Below are positions 8,509 to 16,553 of a stretch of DNA of 64,000 nucleotides, piece after piece (the first letter of the stretch is position 1; the number at the start of each line of letters is the position of its first letter). The translations under genes were made by a program, and so were the position numbers. Origin of the DNA: Flavobacterium sp. I3-2. Lineage in GTDB: Bacteria > Bacteroidota > Bacteroidia > Flavobacteriales > Flavobacteriaceae. The notes under the pieces are model-generated. The model was not told the origin of the DNA. It did not search any database and saw nothing but the letters and a program-made list of their open reading frames with translations. The stretch covers positions 2,046,001 through 2,110,000 of the forward strand of contig NZ_CP058306.1 in assembly GCF_013389595.1 (NCBI RefSeq), given 5' to 3'.

Positions 8509-9120
8509 ATGAAAAAACTTATTCTTTCTGCATTAGTCTTATTTGGATATGTTGCCAATGCACAACAAGAAGTAAAATTTGGACCAAAAGCAGGTGTTAA
8601 TTTTTCTACATTATCAGACGTTTCAAAGGCTAAAATGTTAGCTGGATTTCATGTAGGTGCAGTTGCTGAAATTAAATTTACTGAAAAGTTTTCTGTACAA
8701 CCAGAGTTAATATATTCCACTCAAGGTGCTAAATATGATAATTCAGTTACGTTAGTTGGTATATCAGGTACTCAATTTAATGATAAATTAGAATACATTA
8801 ATATTCCTATTTTTGCTAAATATTATATTTACAAAGGTTTTTCTATCGAAGTTGGACCACAATTTGGTTTTTTAGTGAAAGCAGAAAGTAAAGGTGAAGT
8901 AACAGTTAATGGCGAAACATTTAAAAATAATCGCGATTTAAAAAATGAAGTTAATTCTTTCGATTTTGGAATTGGAGCTGGTCTAGCTTATGATTTATCT
9001 AATGGTTTTTTTATTAATGCTCGATACAATTTTGGTATTACTAAGGTTGGAAAATCAAATGATTATTATCGCGATTCAAGAAACGGAGTGACTCAAATTG
9101 GAGTCGGTTATAAATTTTAA
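8509..9120 (+). CDS. Outer-membrane beta-barrel protein (porin-like family)
   Basis: A 203-residue protein with a clear signal peptide (MKKLILSALVLFGYVANA, cleavage before QQE). The rest is alternating polar/aromatic strands with typical turns (FGPKAGVNFSTLS, FSVQPELIYSTQGAKY, YRDSRNGVTQIGVGYKF) and ends in Phe, as expected for a barrel inserted by the BAM complex. It fits the small PorT/OMP_b-brl_2 type barrels common in Bacteroidota; eight strands are likely. The function (structural, adhesion or pore) cannot be told. The gene is monocistronic, with a terminator just behind it. Confidence 0.85.
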   Translation: MKKLILSALVLFGYVANAQQEVKFGPKAGVNFSTLSDVSKAKMLAGFHVGAVAEIKFTEKFSVQPELIYSTQGAKYDNSVTLVGISGTQFNDKLEYINIPIFAKYYIYKGFSIEVGPQFGFLVKAESKGEVTVNGETFKNNRDLKNEVNSFDFGIGAGLAYDLSNGFFINARYNFGITKVGKSNDYYRDSRNGVTQIGVGYKF

Positions 9121-9142
9121 TAAACTATATTTTTAAATATTT

Positions 9143-9180
9143 GACTCTCAGAAAGGTTCATTCTTTTTGAGAGTTTTTTT
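9143..9180 (+). terminator. Terminator after the barrel gene
   Basis: A 12-base stem with one mismatch (ACTCTCAGAAAG / CTTTTTGAGAGT), then seven T. Confidence 0.8.
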
Positions 9181-9203
9181 AATATTAAAACCATTTGGCT
9201 AAT

Positions 9204-10562
9204 TTAAGAACTTCCACATCCACTACATCCACCACAACTTCCGCAAGAAGTACCGCAACTACTACAAGAATTATTTTGATTTTTTTCAGTTTGTAAATCT
9301 TCTGCGATTGGTTTAAAAGTCCAAATTAATGCAGATGAACCTAATAAAAAGTAATTCCATTCAGAATGGTTTTCAATTTTTTCTTTTGAAATTATTTCAT
9401 TAATATAAAATTTTGGTAATTGATTTACGGCAATTTGTTTGGTTAATCTATCTAAAAAGAAAACCGAAAACATTATTAAAAAAATCGTTGAAACTAAAAT
9501 TACACCAATGTTTTTTGAATGAACTAAACCAGTTATAATTCTAACAAAAGCTAATAAAATTAAAGTAGAAATAATTACAAAATTCGTATAATAAAGCGTA
9601 TGAAATTTCTGCGATTTATTGATAAATTTAGTTGTTGCATCTAATGAATTTGAAATGTTCGAAAAAATAGGTTTATATTTTAATTTAGTTATTAAGTCAA
9701 TATAACTTATCGATTTATTTTCGGGAATTAATGCAACTATTTGATATGATTCTGGTGTATTAACAATTGCTTTTTCATTTAAGAATACCTGTTTGTTATC
9801 TGATATTTTGATAACATTCTCTTTTATCAATTCGTTAATTGAAACGTTTATTACATTAATTATATTTTGTTTTTTTAGATAGATAAGTTCGTCAGGAATT
9901 AAATCAAACAAAAAAGATTTTTTATCTATGTTGATAATTAATTCATGTAATTTTTTTCGATTATAAATTTCTAAAATTGAAAATATTACAATAGATAAAA
10001 TTAAAAGTAAAAATATAAATAAAGAACCATCGATTTTTCTGTAAATTGGATTTAATATAAAATAAAAAGGTAAAATTAAACATACAAAACTGATGATTCC
10101 AAAATTGATAAAAGTTCTTAGTTTATATTTTGCTTTTTTGAGTTTTAAGCTTTCAAACATTGTATTGAAAGACCAAATTTCTTCAGGTTGATTTCCAAAA
10201 TTTTGTTCATATAAAATTTTGGTTTGTTCTTTTGCTTGTTTGAATTTTGCGTAATCTTCTTTATTATGAGTTGAAGGAATATGCTGAATTTGTTTTCCCA
10301 GAATTGTACAAAATTTTTGATATGATTTTGTAAATATCAAATGTTGATGCCAAACTACATCAACGATTTCTGATGGAGAAACCATAACATTTGATGTAGC
10401 TGCCAAATACATAAATTTTTTATATTCTAAAATAGCTTTTTTGGTAAAATTCAGAGTCCAATAATTTTCTTTTGCAAGTCGGGTTGTAAAACCAAATTCA
10501 CTTTGAGGAAAATCAAAATTAAAATTTAAAATTCTATTCCAAAGTTCTTGATTCATTTTCAA
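9204..10562 (-). CDS. Membrane protein with GRDP-like N-terminus and Cys/Gly-rich tail
   Basis: A 452-residue protein in three parts. The N-terminal region (1-130) has DVVWHQHLIFTKSYQKFC at about 68-85, resembling the WHxHL motif of glycine-rich-domain (GRDP-like) proteins. The middle has four membrane helices in two pairs (about 148-200 and 330-380) around a soluble segment. The last 20 residues carry six cysteines in the pattern CxxCxxxCxxCxxCxxC with Gly/Ser between. A hydrophobic domain ahead of a Gly/Cys tail recalls the TIGR04222 group of membrane proteins, but I cannot run that model. The function is unknown; the tail could bind metal or be modified. The 93-residue gene lies 24 bases upstream. 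Confidence 0.7.
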   Translation of the reverse strand: MKMNQELWNRILNFNFDFPQSEFGFTTRLAKENYWTLNFTKKAILEYKKFMYLAATSNVMVSPSEIVDVVWHQHLIFTKSYQKFCTILGKQIQHIPSTHNKEDYAKFKQAKEQTKILYEQNFGNQPEEIWSFNTMFESLKLKKAKYKLRTFINFGIISFVCLILPFYFILNPIYRKIDGSLFIFLLLILSIVIFSILEIYNRKKLHELIINIDKKSFLFDLIPDELIYLKKQNIINVINVSINELIKENVIKISDNKQVFLNEKAIVNTPESYQIVALIPENKSISYIDLITKLKYKPIFSNISNSLDATTKFINKSQKFHTLYYTNFVIISTLILLAFVRIITGLVHSKNIGVILVSTIFLIMFSVFFLDRLTKQIAVNQLPKFYINEIISKEKIENHSEWNYFLLGSSALIWTFKPIAEDLQTEKNQNNSCSSCGTSCGSCGGCSGCGSS

Positions 10563-10586
10563 AATTTAAATAAAATTATAAATCAG

Positions 10587-10868
10587 TTATTTTAATTCTT
10601 TTAATCGTTCAAAAATCCGATTTCCTAAATTTAAATCACCTACCAAATCATCCCAATCGCAAGTAGGAGCAAACCAATTCCATAAATCATTAATAACGGA
10701 ATCGTCGCCAAGTTCAAAATTTGTGATTGCGCGTTTTAAAGTTTTATGAAAATTTTCGGCTGAATCAAATTTACCTGAATAACCTCCCGAAAATTGAGAT
10801 AATTCATGTTCAGCAATTTTTAAATCTAGAAGTAAAAGCCTTTTGATACTAGTTCTATTAGAATTCAT
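10587..10868 (-). CDS. Small hypothetical protein with W-FAPTCDWDD motif
   Basis: A 93-residue soluble protein, predicted mostly helical. It ends with LWNWFAPTCDWDDLVGDLN, a compact conserved-looking motif seen in small uncharacterised bacterial proteins. Some such small acidic proteins act as immunity factors against toxins, but nothing in the neighbourhood is a recognisable toxin, so that is only a possibility. It sits five bases after the lipoprotein gene (10874-11365) and ahead of the Cys-tailed membrane protein in one run of minus-strand genes. I do not recognise a named family. Confidence 0.65.
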   Translation of the reverse strand: MNSNRTSIKRLLLLDLKIAEHELSQFSGGYSGKFDSAENFHKTLKRAITNFELGDDSVINDLWNWFAPTCDWDDLVGDLNLGNRIFERLKELK

Positions 10869-10873
10869 TTAAA

Positions 10874-11365
10874 CTACTTTAATCTTTCAAATACAAAATC
10901 GATTTCCATTTCATCATTACTTATTATAGCTTTTAAGTTTTGATTTTCTATCCAATAATGAATTTTCTTTGGGAAATCGTTTTGTTCATTTTCGCATGTA
11001 AATGAATTTTTTTCGATTTGCGTAACTTTAAAAAACGTAGCATTTTTTTCTGTCGGAAAAGAAACAGCTATATTCCATTGATTATTTGTTTTGGACAATT
11101 CCATTTTTTCTTGACTGATGGTGTCGCCATTTTTTAAGGTAAATCCAATTCCTAAATATTCAGTGTCATTGATTTTTTTCCAATTTTCAAAAGTTTCGTT
11201 TCCTTCATCGTTATTTAAGCGTTTCCAATCGCCAAGTAACCAATCAAAATTTTCTGAAGTTTCAACTTCTGATTTAACTGTTTCGTTGTTTAGTGATTTA
11301 TCTGTTGTTTTATCTGAACAAGATATGATTAAACTTGAGCATAATAAGAATACTATTTTTTTCAT
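10874..11365 (-). CDS. DUF6265-like lipoprotein
   Basis: A 163-residue lipoprotein. The signal peptide MKKIVFLLCSSLIISC ends in lipobox ISC with Cys16 as the lipidated residue. The mature part starts with an acidic linker, then FDWLLGDWKRLN, TFENWKKINDTEYLGIGF and a C-terminal strand set ending DFVFERLK. The WLLGDW...W...LGIGF pattern matches the DUF6265 family of small beta-barrel-like (lipocalin-like) proteins with unknown ligand. It probably faces the periplasm or the cell surface. It lies at the head of a run with the 93-residue gene and the Cys-tailed protein. Confidence 0.72.
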   Translation of the reverse strand: MKKIVFLLCSSLIISCSDKTTDKSLNNETVKSEVETSENFDWLLGDWKRLNNDEGNETFENWKKINDTEYLGIGFTLKNGDTISQEKMELSKTNNQWNIAVSFPTEKNATFFKVTQIEKNSFTCENEQNDFPKKIHYWIENQNLKAIISNDEMEIDFVFERLK

Positions 11366-11385
11366 GATTTTTTATTACAATATAC

Positions 11386-11411
11386 AAAAAAAGCACTTCG
11401 AATCGAAGTGC
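11386..11411 (-). terminator. Terminator after the DUF1266 gene
   Basis: A perfect 8-base stem GCACTTCG / CGAAGTGC with a 3-base loop; on the minus strand it is followed by seven T. Confidence 0.8.
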
Positions 11412-11431
11412 AATTTTGAATTGAATTTATT

Positions 11432-12145
11432 TTAAATATATGTTTTGTTTTTAAGTGGGCTATTTTCGTTAGTTAGTAAACTATTTGCAATCGAAATCAT
11501 GCCATTGTTATTAGAACCGCCCCAAATAGCTCGACCTAAAATGTAACTTGTTGTGTATTCTTTCCAGGTGTTGCAATATTTTTTTAGTTCGGAATAACAT
11601 TTTTCTAAAAAATCTATAAGTTCAACCTTAGTTAAATAACCTAAGTCATAAGAACATCTTGCAATAAAAGCGGCTCTTCCGATATTCCAACCACTATCTT
11701 TTATATGATTTAATTCGGCTGCATTTTCGATAACTTGATTTGCTATTAACTCCGGAACAACTTTTTTTAAAGCTCGATAAATTTCTAAATAATGATTAAA
11801 AATATCTTCGTTGTTCGGAAGTTTAGTTTTTAAAATTTCTACATAATTGCTCGAATTATTATAAGCCAAATAAACAACATTTATATGTTCGTCTTGGTTT
11901 CTGTAAAGTAAAGTTTCTAATGTTTCTAATACATCTTCTTTATTAAAAAGATGCCAAGCATTTTCAATTATATTTTTGATGTCCGATTGATTTAATCCCG
12001 TTTCATACGAATTTAAATAAGCCGATTGTTGTTCAGCATACATTGAACTTGTCAATAAATGATTTAGAGGAGTTCCGCTTATTCCGTTTTCTTTATTGAT
12101 TCGAACACTTTGTAGTGCGTTAAAAAATTTTGAAAAAAATCCCAT
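11432..12145 (-). CDS. DUF1266-domain protein
   Basis: The C-terminal half carries the DUF1266 signature: GWNIGRAAFIARCSYDLGYL, then WKEYTTSYILGRAIWGG. The family, often encoded near polymorphic toxin or YwqJ-like loci in other bacteria, has no assigned activity. The reading frame can be opened from TTG at 12163, but that overlaps the upstream gene. The ATG at 12145 (MGFFSKFFNALQ, 237 residues) is preferred because it starts 10 bases after the upstream stop. No signal peptide is clear. It forms a two-gene unit with the anchored protein 12156-12854 and ends at a strong terminator. Confidence 0.75.
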   Translation of the reverse strand: MGFFSKFFNALQSVRINKENGISGTPLNHLLTSSMYAEQQSAYLNSYETGLNQSDIKNIIENAWHLFNKEDVLETLETLLYRNQDEHINVVYLAYNNSSNYVEILKTKLPNNEDIFNHYLEIYRALKKVVPELIANQVIENAAELNHIKDSGWNIGRAAFIARCSYDLGYLTKVELIDFLEKCYSELKKYCNTWKEYTTSYILGRAIWGGSNNNGMISIANSLLTNENSPLKNKTYI

Positions 12146-12155
12146 AATACAAAGT

Positions 12156-12854
12156 TTAAGCAATTTTTAAATTCGGAAATTTATTTTGAAGAATCTCTAC
12201 AAATTTTTCACCGACAACTTGATATTTTGCTCTGGTTTTAAATTGTTTTTCTAGATTTAATGCATCAAGCGGGTCGACAACATAGTTCAATCTATCGTGA
12301 ATTTCAAGTGTTATTGGATTTCCTTCCAAATCAATAGTTAAGAGATGCGTTTTTGGCAAATATTCCTCTGATGATTTAGAATAAGCTCCTAAAGTTGATT
12401 TTAAAATTCCGCCATAAGCCAATTTAGCTTTTTCGATACTAAAATAATCAAAAACGATATGCTCATCTTTTTCACCCGAAGTATTTGTTGTAAAAAAATG
12501 TAAATCGTTTTCACTTAAAACCCAGAAACATTCAGTATCTACTTTGATAAGTCTAACGCCAACTGCAGAAAGTGCAACTTTTTTTAGACCATCTGTAATA
12601 TGTTCTTCTACTTTGCTAGCAGTTGATTGCGGAACTGAAGCAGAAGTAAAAGCGTCGATAGGTTTTCCATTCATCCATTTTTGAATCTTCGAAAACTCAG
12701 AATTTAAAAGTTCTTGTTTATACGATTCGTATTTTAGACGTTCTTTATTCATATCAATTTCAGACTTAACAGCTTTGTGTTTTTTGTTCATCATAACCAT
12801 AAAAATGATACCGCCAATAATAACAACTACAGGAATTAAAAATAATGGATTCAT
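12156..12854 (-). CDS. Hypothetical membrane-anchored protein
   Basis: A 232-residue protein with one N-terminal membrane helix (NPLFLIPVVVIIGGIIFMVMM, about 2-22; lysine-rich on the inner side), then a charged helical linker and a soluble domain of about 170 residues. The domain has strands such as CFWVLSENDLHFFTTN and HLLTIDLEGNPITLEIH, which recall PH-like or Jelly-roll folds in a loose way; I cannot assign a family. The two-gene arrangement with the DUF1266 gene (10 bases apart) suggests joint function near the inner membrane. Confidence 0.65.
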   Translation of the reverse strand: MNPLFLIPVVVIIGGIIFMVMMNKKHKAVKSEIDMNKERLKYESYKQELLNSEFSKIQKWMNGKPIDAFTSASVPQSTASKVEEHITDGLKKVALSAVGVRLIKVDTECFWVLSENDLHFFTTNTSGEKDEHIVFDYFSIEKAKLAYGGILKSTLGAYSKSSEEYLPKTHLLTIDLEGNPITLEIHDRLNYVVDPLDALNLEKQFKTRAKYQVVGEKFVEILQNKFPNLKIA

Positions 12855-12968
12855 AAATTTTAAAAGAATTGGTTTAAATATGAATCTAAATTACATTAAA
12901 TTATGTTAAAATAAAATGATTTTTTTATTTTTAATGCTAATTTTATTTATTAAGGTAAATGTTATAAC

Positions 12969-12997
12969 AAAAAAAACACTTCCATATGAAGTGCTTT
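12969..12997 (-). terminator. Terminator after the 13000-14221 gene pair
   Basis: A short stem CACTTC / GAAGTG (loop CATAT), followed on the minus strand by a T tract. Confidence 0.65.
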
Positions 12998-12999
12998 TG

Positions 13000-13623
13000 T
13001 TAGTTTTCTTCTGAATCTATTTCAAGTAAACGTTGTAGTCGCATTAAATAATTAGCGGCTTTTTCTTGTTTTTCGGTTTGTAATTGAAAAGTCAATTGGT
13101 CGTGCTCTTTATTTTTCGGGTCCATTTTACCTAACTCGGCATAAACGTAATGATTAAAAAAAGCATTGTTACTTAAATCTGATGCGTTTTCTTGATATTC
13201 ATAAACCGGAATTTTTAAAATATCAAGTAATTGTTCTAAGTCTATTTCTTTGGCATCAAATTGTTTAAAAGCATTTTCTATAAACTGTTCGTTTGCTGTA
13301 AAACTATAATGCGTTTCAAAAGGTTTTACAAAACGTAAAGTTTTGTCTTCAATAAAATCTTCCCAAGCTTCAATGTCAGATAAATCGTAATCGATATATT
13401 CGTCAAATAAATTTTGATGCAATTGTAATTCTTCAACAAATTCTTCATACACAAAAACTTCTTCTTCAGAACATTTTCCATGAACGGCTCTGAACTGAAA
13501 TTCCTTTAATAAATCTAACGCACGATTTACATACGAAATCGGATTTTTGTGTTTGATAACTCCTTGGTAATGTTCTGTAAATTCGTTAAATGAATTATAA
13601 AAGTCGTCGGTTTCTCCCCACAT
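13000..13623 (-). CDS. Hypothetical protein, paralogue B of a tandem pair
   Basis: A 207-residue acidic, helix-rich soluble protein without signal peptide or membrane segment. It is related to its neighbour 13625-14221: PFETHYSFTANEQFIENAF corresponds to PIYTHYSFTEVEEIIEQMF, and NHYVYAELGKMD to NYFIYDELQDID. The start ATG at 13623 follows the upstream stop after one base, so the two are co-translated. I recognise no family. The conserved core THYSFT is the best handle for a search. Both genes share a promoter upstream of 14221 and a terminator at 12969. Confidence 0.65.
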   Translation of the reverse strand: MWGETDDFYNSFNEFTEHYQGVIKHKNPISYVNRALDLLKEFQFRAVHGKCSEEEVFVYEEFVEELQLHQNLFDEYIDYDLSDIEAWEDFIEDKTLRFVKPFETHYSFTANEQFIENAFKQFDAKEIDLEQLLDILKIPVYEYQENASDLSNNAFFNHYVYAELGKMDPKNKEHDQLTFQLQTEKQEKAANYLMRLQRLLEIDSEEN

Positions 13624-13624
13624 A

Positions 13625-14221
13625 TTACTTTTTACTTTTTAATTTTTGTTCAAATTTATCATGTAAAGCTTTTTTCTCTTCACGTAAAACAGCAATTGTT
13701 TCGTTTAATTTTTCTTCGTTATCGATATCTTGCAATTCATCGTAAATAAAATAATTGTATTGCATATTGTCTTCTAGATATTCGATGTGATATAAATAAT
13801 CTTCTAAAATATAAACCAATTCTTCTTTTAGTTCTTTTTGAGATTCTTTGATGTTTTTAATTTCATCAAACATTTGTTCGATAATTTCTTCGACCTCCGT
13901 AAAGCTGTAATGTGTATAAATTGGTTCTAAATGTTCGATTTCAGAGTTTTCAATTAAAGCTTCAAACGTTTTAATTTGACTAAAATCGAATGATTGATTT
14001 TCTTTTAAAACAGAATCATGTTTCAAAATTTCTGACATAAAATCTTCATAAACCTTTTTTAAATCAGATGCATTTTCGTTAGTCGAATTGTTTTTGAATT
14101 CTTTAATTAACAATAAAGTATCGTTTGAAAAATTAACAGGAAAATCTAAAACTGTTTCAGTTTGGTAGTTTTCGTGAAAATTTTCAATAATGTCGATGAT
14201 TTCGCTAATATCTTGATTCAT
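13625..14221 (-). CDS. Hypothetical protein, paralogue A of a tandem pair
   Basis: A 198-residue, strongly charged and mostly helical protein that shares the THYSFT core and the (Y/F)xY(A/D)EL motif with the next gene. Long Glu/Lys/Leu stretches in the second half (about 125-198) suggest coiled coil. It is first in a two-gene unit. No signal peptide is seen and the function is unknown. The pair probably arose by tandem duplication; the two copies have diverged strongly, so the duplication is old. Confidence 0.65.
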   Translation of the reverse strand: MNQDISEIIDIIENFHENYQTETVLDFPVNFSNDTLLLIKEFKNNSTNENASDLKKVYEDFMSEILKHDSVLKENQSFDFSQIKTFEALIENSEIEHLEPIYTHYSFTEVEEIIEQMFDEIKNIKESQKELKEELVYILEDYLYHIEYLEDNMQYNYFIYDELQDIDNEEKLNETIAVLREEKKALHDKFEQKLKSKK

Positions 14222-14249
14222 ACGTTTAAAATTTAATTGTTTTGATTTG

Positions 14250-14257
14250 CAAAGGTA
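14250..14257 (-). promoter_or_regulatory. -7 promoter box for the tandem paralogue pair
   Basis: The minus strand reads TACCTTTG, an exact TAnnTTTG, 28 bases before the ATG at 14221. Confidence 0.6.
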
Positions 14258-14309
14258 TTGTTTTAATATTTAGTTACATGCTATTTTTAAATGATAAAAT
14301 TAAAATCAT

Positions 14310-15101
14310 TTATATTTTCGTTTTTCTCATATCGAGTGGGCGAGAGCCTGTAAATTCTTGAAAAGTGTTACTAAATGAACCTAGTGTTACATATCCAACT
14401 GTGTTGGCTATTTCGCTTACTGAAATATCTGTTTTTAGTAAGAGTTCAATGGCTTTTACCATGCGTAATGTCTTTAAATATTGTAAAAATGAAATTTGTA
14501 ATTCGGTCTGAAAAAAACGGGACATCGAACGTTCACTTAAATTAAAATGTTCACTAATTTGTTTTAAAGTTAACGGTTTACCAAAATTCACATCTAAATA
14601 ATCTGTAATCTTAATCATTCTCGGATGGTCAGAAAACGGTAATTGTAGTGGTAGATTTTTGTTCTGAAAAGTTGGTAAAATATTTTTTAACGCTTTTAAA
14701 AACACAAAATTAGCATCGCTTTCATCGACCATTTTTCCAGTCCAAGCTTCGGTATAATTAATCATTTCTGTCAATAAATCGTTAGAGATATAAATACCTA
14801 ATTCGTCATAAAAAGCATTTGAATCGTCATCGGTTGTATAAAAATATAGAGAATGTGTTACAGTTGCCGAATTGTTCAATCGCAATACATGCGGTAAACC
14901 TTTCGGAATCCAAAAAAAATAACGAGCCGGAACTACATAAGTTTTGTTATCAACCGTTAAATATGCAATTCCACCTTCAACATAACTCAATTGACCCTTG
15001 TTATGTTTATGTAAAGGAAATCTTTTTTCTGATTTTTCGTGCATGACAAAAACACCATTTTCATTCGAATCTATTTTTGATAAAGCTTCTATAATATCCA
15101 T
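14310..15101 (-). CDS. AraC-family transcriptional regulator
   Basis: A 263-residue regulator. The N-terminal cupin domain (about 20-110) has PLHKHNKGQLSYVEGG and the WIPKGLPHVLR strand; the C-terminal AraC DNA-binding domain (about 165-263) has two helix-turn-helix units (LKQISEHFNLSERSMSRFFQ and VSEIANTVGYVTLGSFSNTF). The gene is divergent from the TolC-HlyD-MFS operon, with 114 bases between the starts, the usual layout for a local activator of an efflux operon. The ligand is unknown; the efflux substrate is the natural candidate. A TACCTTTA box on the minus strand at 15117-15124 may be its promoter. Confidence 0.88.
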   Translation of the reverse strand: MDIIEALSKIDSNENGVFVMHEKSEKRFPLHKHNKGQLSYVEGGIAYLTVDNKTYVVPARYFFWIPKGLPHVLRLNNSATVTHSLYFYTTDDDSNAFYDELGIYISNDLLTEMINYTEAWTGKMVDESDANFVFLKALKNILPTFQNKNLPLQLPFSDHPRMIKITDYLDVNFGKPLTLKQISEHFNLSERSMSRFFQTELQISFLQYLKTLRMVKAIELLLKTDISVSEIANTVGYVTLGSFSNTFQEFTGSRPLDMRKTKI

Positions 15102-15190
15102 AATAAAAATAAAAAGTAAAGGTATAAAAAATTGGCTGAAATGAATAAATTATTGACTATTTAAGAAATACAAGGAACACGGTAGCTTAC

Positions 15191-15198
15191 TAATTTTG
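15191..15198 (+). promoter_or_regulatory. -7 promoter box for the TolC-HlyD-MFS operon
   Basis: TAATTTTG is an exact TAnnTTTG, 17 bases before the TolC ATG. No good -33 element is seen, consistent with dependence on an activator. Confidence 0.55.
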
Positions 15199-15215
15199 TC
15201 CAATATTTTAATGAA

Positions 15216-16553
15216 ATGAAATCGGGAATACTCGTTTGTTCTTTAGCCCTGATTCTATCAGGCTTTGATGTTGCTGCACAACATTCGCAACATCCTTCAG
15301 CAACTGCTGATACCTTGTATTTATCTTTGAATGAAGTTTGGGAACTGACCAACGTTCAAAGTAAAGAAGTACAACTGCAAAACACAGAATCGTTGATTCG
15401 GAATCAAAATGTTTTAGATGCAAAGGCAGAACGTTTTCCTACCCTAAGTGTTTTTGCAAGTGTTGATAAAGCTACAAATATGCCTATCTATTCAAACGGA
15501 TTAGGTAATAAGCCAGAACAACACGATGTGATTCATACGTTATACAATTCAGGTGCTTCGATGTATTTTAATTTGTATGATGGAAACAAACAAAATCTTA
15601 AAATTCAAGAAGCTAAAATTTTAGATAAAAGAGCTGCTATCGCAAAACAACAAACAAAATCTGAAATACGATATAAAGCTGCTCAACTTTTTTTAGAGTT
15701 GCAAAAATCAATGATATTTAGAGATGTTATTATTAATGACATCGCTGACCAAGAGAAACAATTACACGAAGTTCAACAATTTTATAAAAACGGAGTGATT
15801 TTAAAAAGTGATGTTTTACGTATTGAGTTAGAACTTTCTAAACGTAAAATGTCGTTGGTTGAAATTGAAAACGATATTTTAATTACCAATCAGCAATTGA
15901 GTTTTTATCTTGGAACTAATGAAAAAAGTATTGTAATCCCAAAGGTTCAAGATTTATCTGAGATTCATTTAGAAACTTACGACGAAGCTTTACAAATTGC
16001 GCTTAAAAATGCTTTTAAACAACAAATTTCTGAACAAAATGTTGAACTAACTGCATTAGGAATCAAGAAAGTTAAAGCTAATGTTCGTCCATCAATCGGT
16101 GTAACTGGGAATTTTACTTTTGCAAATCCACAAATTTTCTTATATCCGTATAACGACAGTTGGTACACTTTAGGTTTGGTGGGTTTGAAAGCATCGTTTC
16201 CAATTTCGTCTTTGTATCATAACACGCATAAACTTAGAAAAGCTAAGCTAGAATATGAAAAGGAAGAAATTGCGCATCATCATATTACAGACCAAATCAA
16301 ACAAGAAGTTAAAGAAGCTTATTTAAGATATGAAGAAGCTTTAATTCAGATTAATGTAAATGAAAAAAATAAACAATTCGCAAAAGAAAATGCTCGAATT
16401 ATAAAAAATACATATTTCAATAAAACAGCTTTAGTTACAGCTTTACTTGACGCCGATATTCAGGTTTTAAGAACTCAGTTTGAATTAGAAGCTTCAAAAA
16501 TTAATGCACAAAATAAATATTATTTACTTCAATTAGCCAAAGGGATTTTATAA
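15216..16553 (+). CDS. TolC-family outer-membrane efflux channel
   Basis: A 445-residue protein with a signal peptide (VCSLALILSGFDVAAQ) and the two-fold repeated helical layout of TolC proteins. Long amphipathic helices rich in Glu/Gln/Lys alternate with short strand segments such as ASMYFNLYDGNK and LGLVGLKASFPISS. It forms the channel across the periplasm and outer membrane for the pump encoded downstream. The start at ATG 15216 places the signal peptide directly at the N-terminus. Its TAA overlaps the next ATG by one base. Confidence 0.88.
   Translation: MKSGILVCSLALILSGFDVAAQHSQHPSATADTLYLSLNEVWELTNVQSKEVQLQNTESLIRNQNVLDAKAERFPTLSVFASVDKATNMPIYSNGLGNKPEQHDVIHTLYNSGASMYFNLYDGNKQNLKIQEAKILDKRAAIAKQQTKSEIRYKAAQLFLELQKSMIFRDVIINDIADQEKQLHEVQQFYKNGVILKSDVLRIELELSKRKMSLVEIENDILITNQQLSFYLGTNEKSIVIPKVQDLSEIHLETYDEALQIALKNAFKQQISEQNVELTALGIKKVKANVRPSIGVTGNFTFANPQIFLYPYNDSWYTLGLVGLKASFPISSLYHNTHKLRKAKLEYEKEEIAHHHITDQIKQEVKEAYLRYEEALIQINVNEKNKQFAKENARIIKNTYFNKTALVTALLDADIQVLRTQFELEASKINAQNKYYLLQLAKGIL

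Noticed and set aside
9204..14221. Polymorphic toxin-immunity island
   Set aside because: DUF1266 and the small acidic protein hint at it, but no toxin, RHS/VgrG core or secretion marker is present, so it is kept only as an unexplained block.
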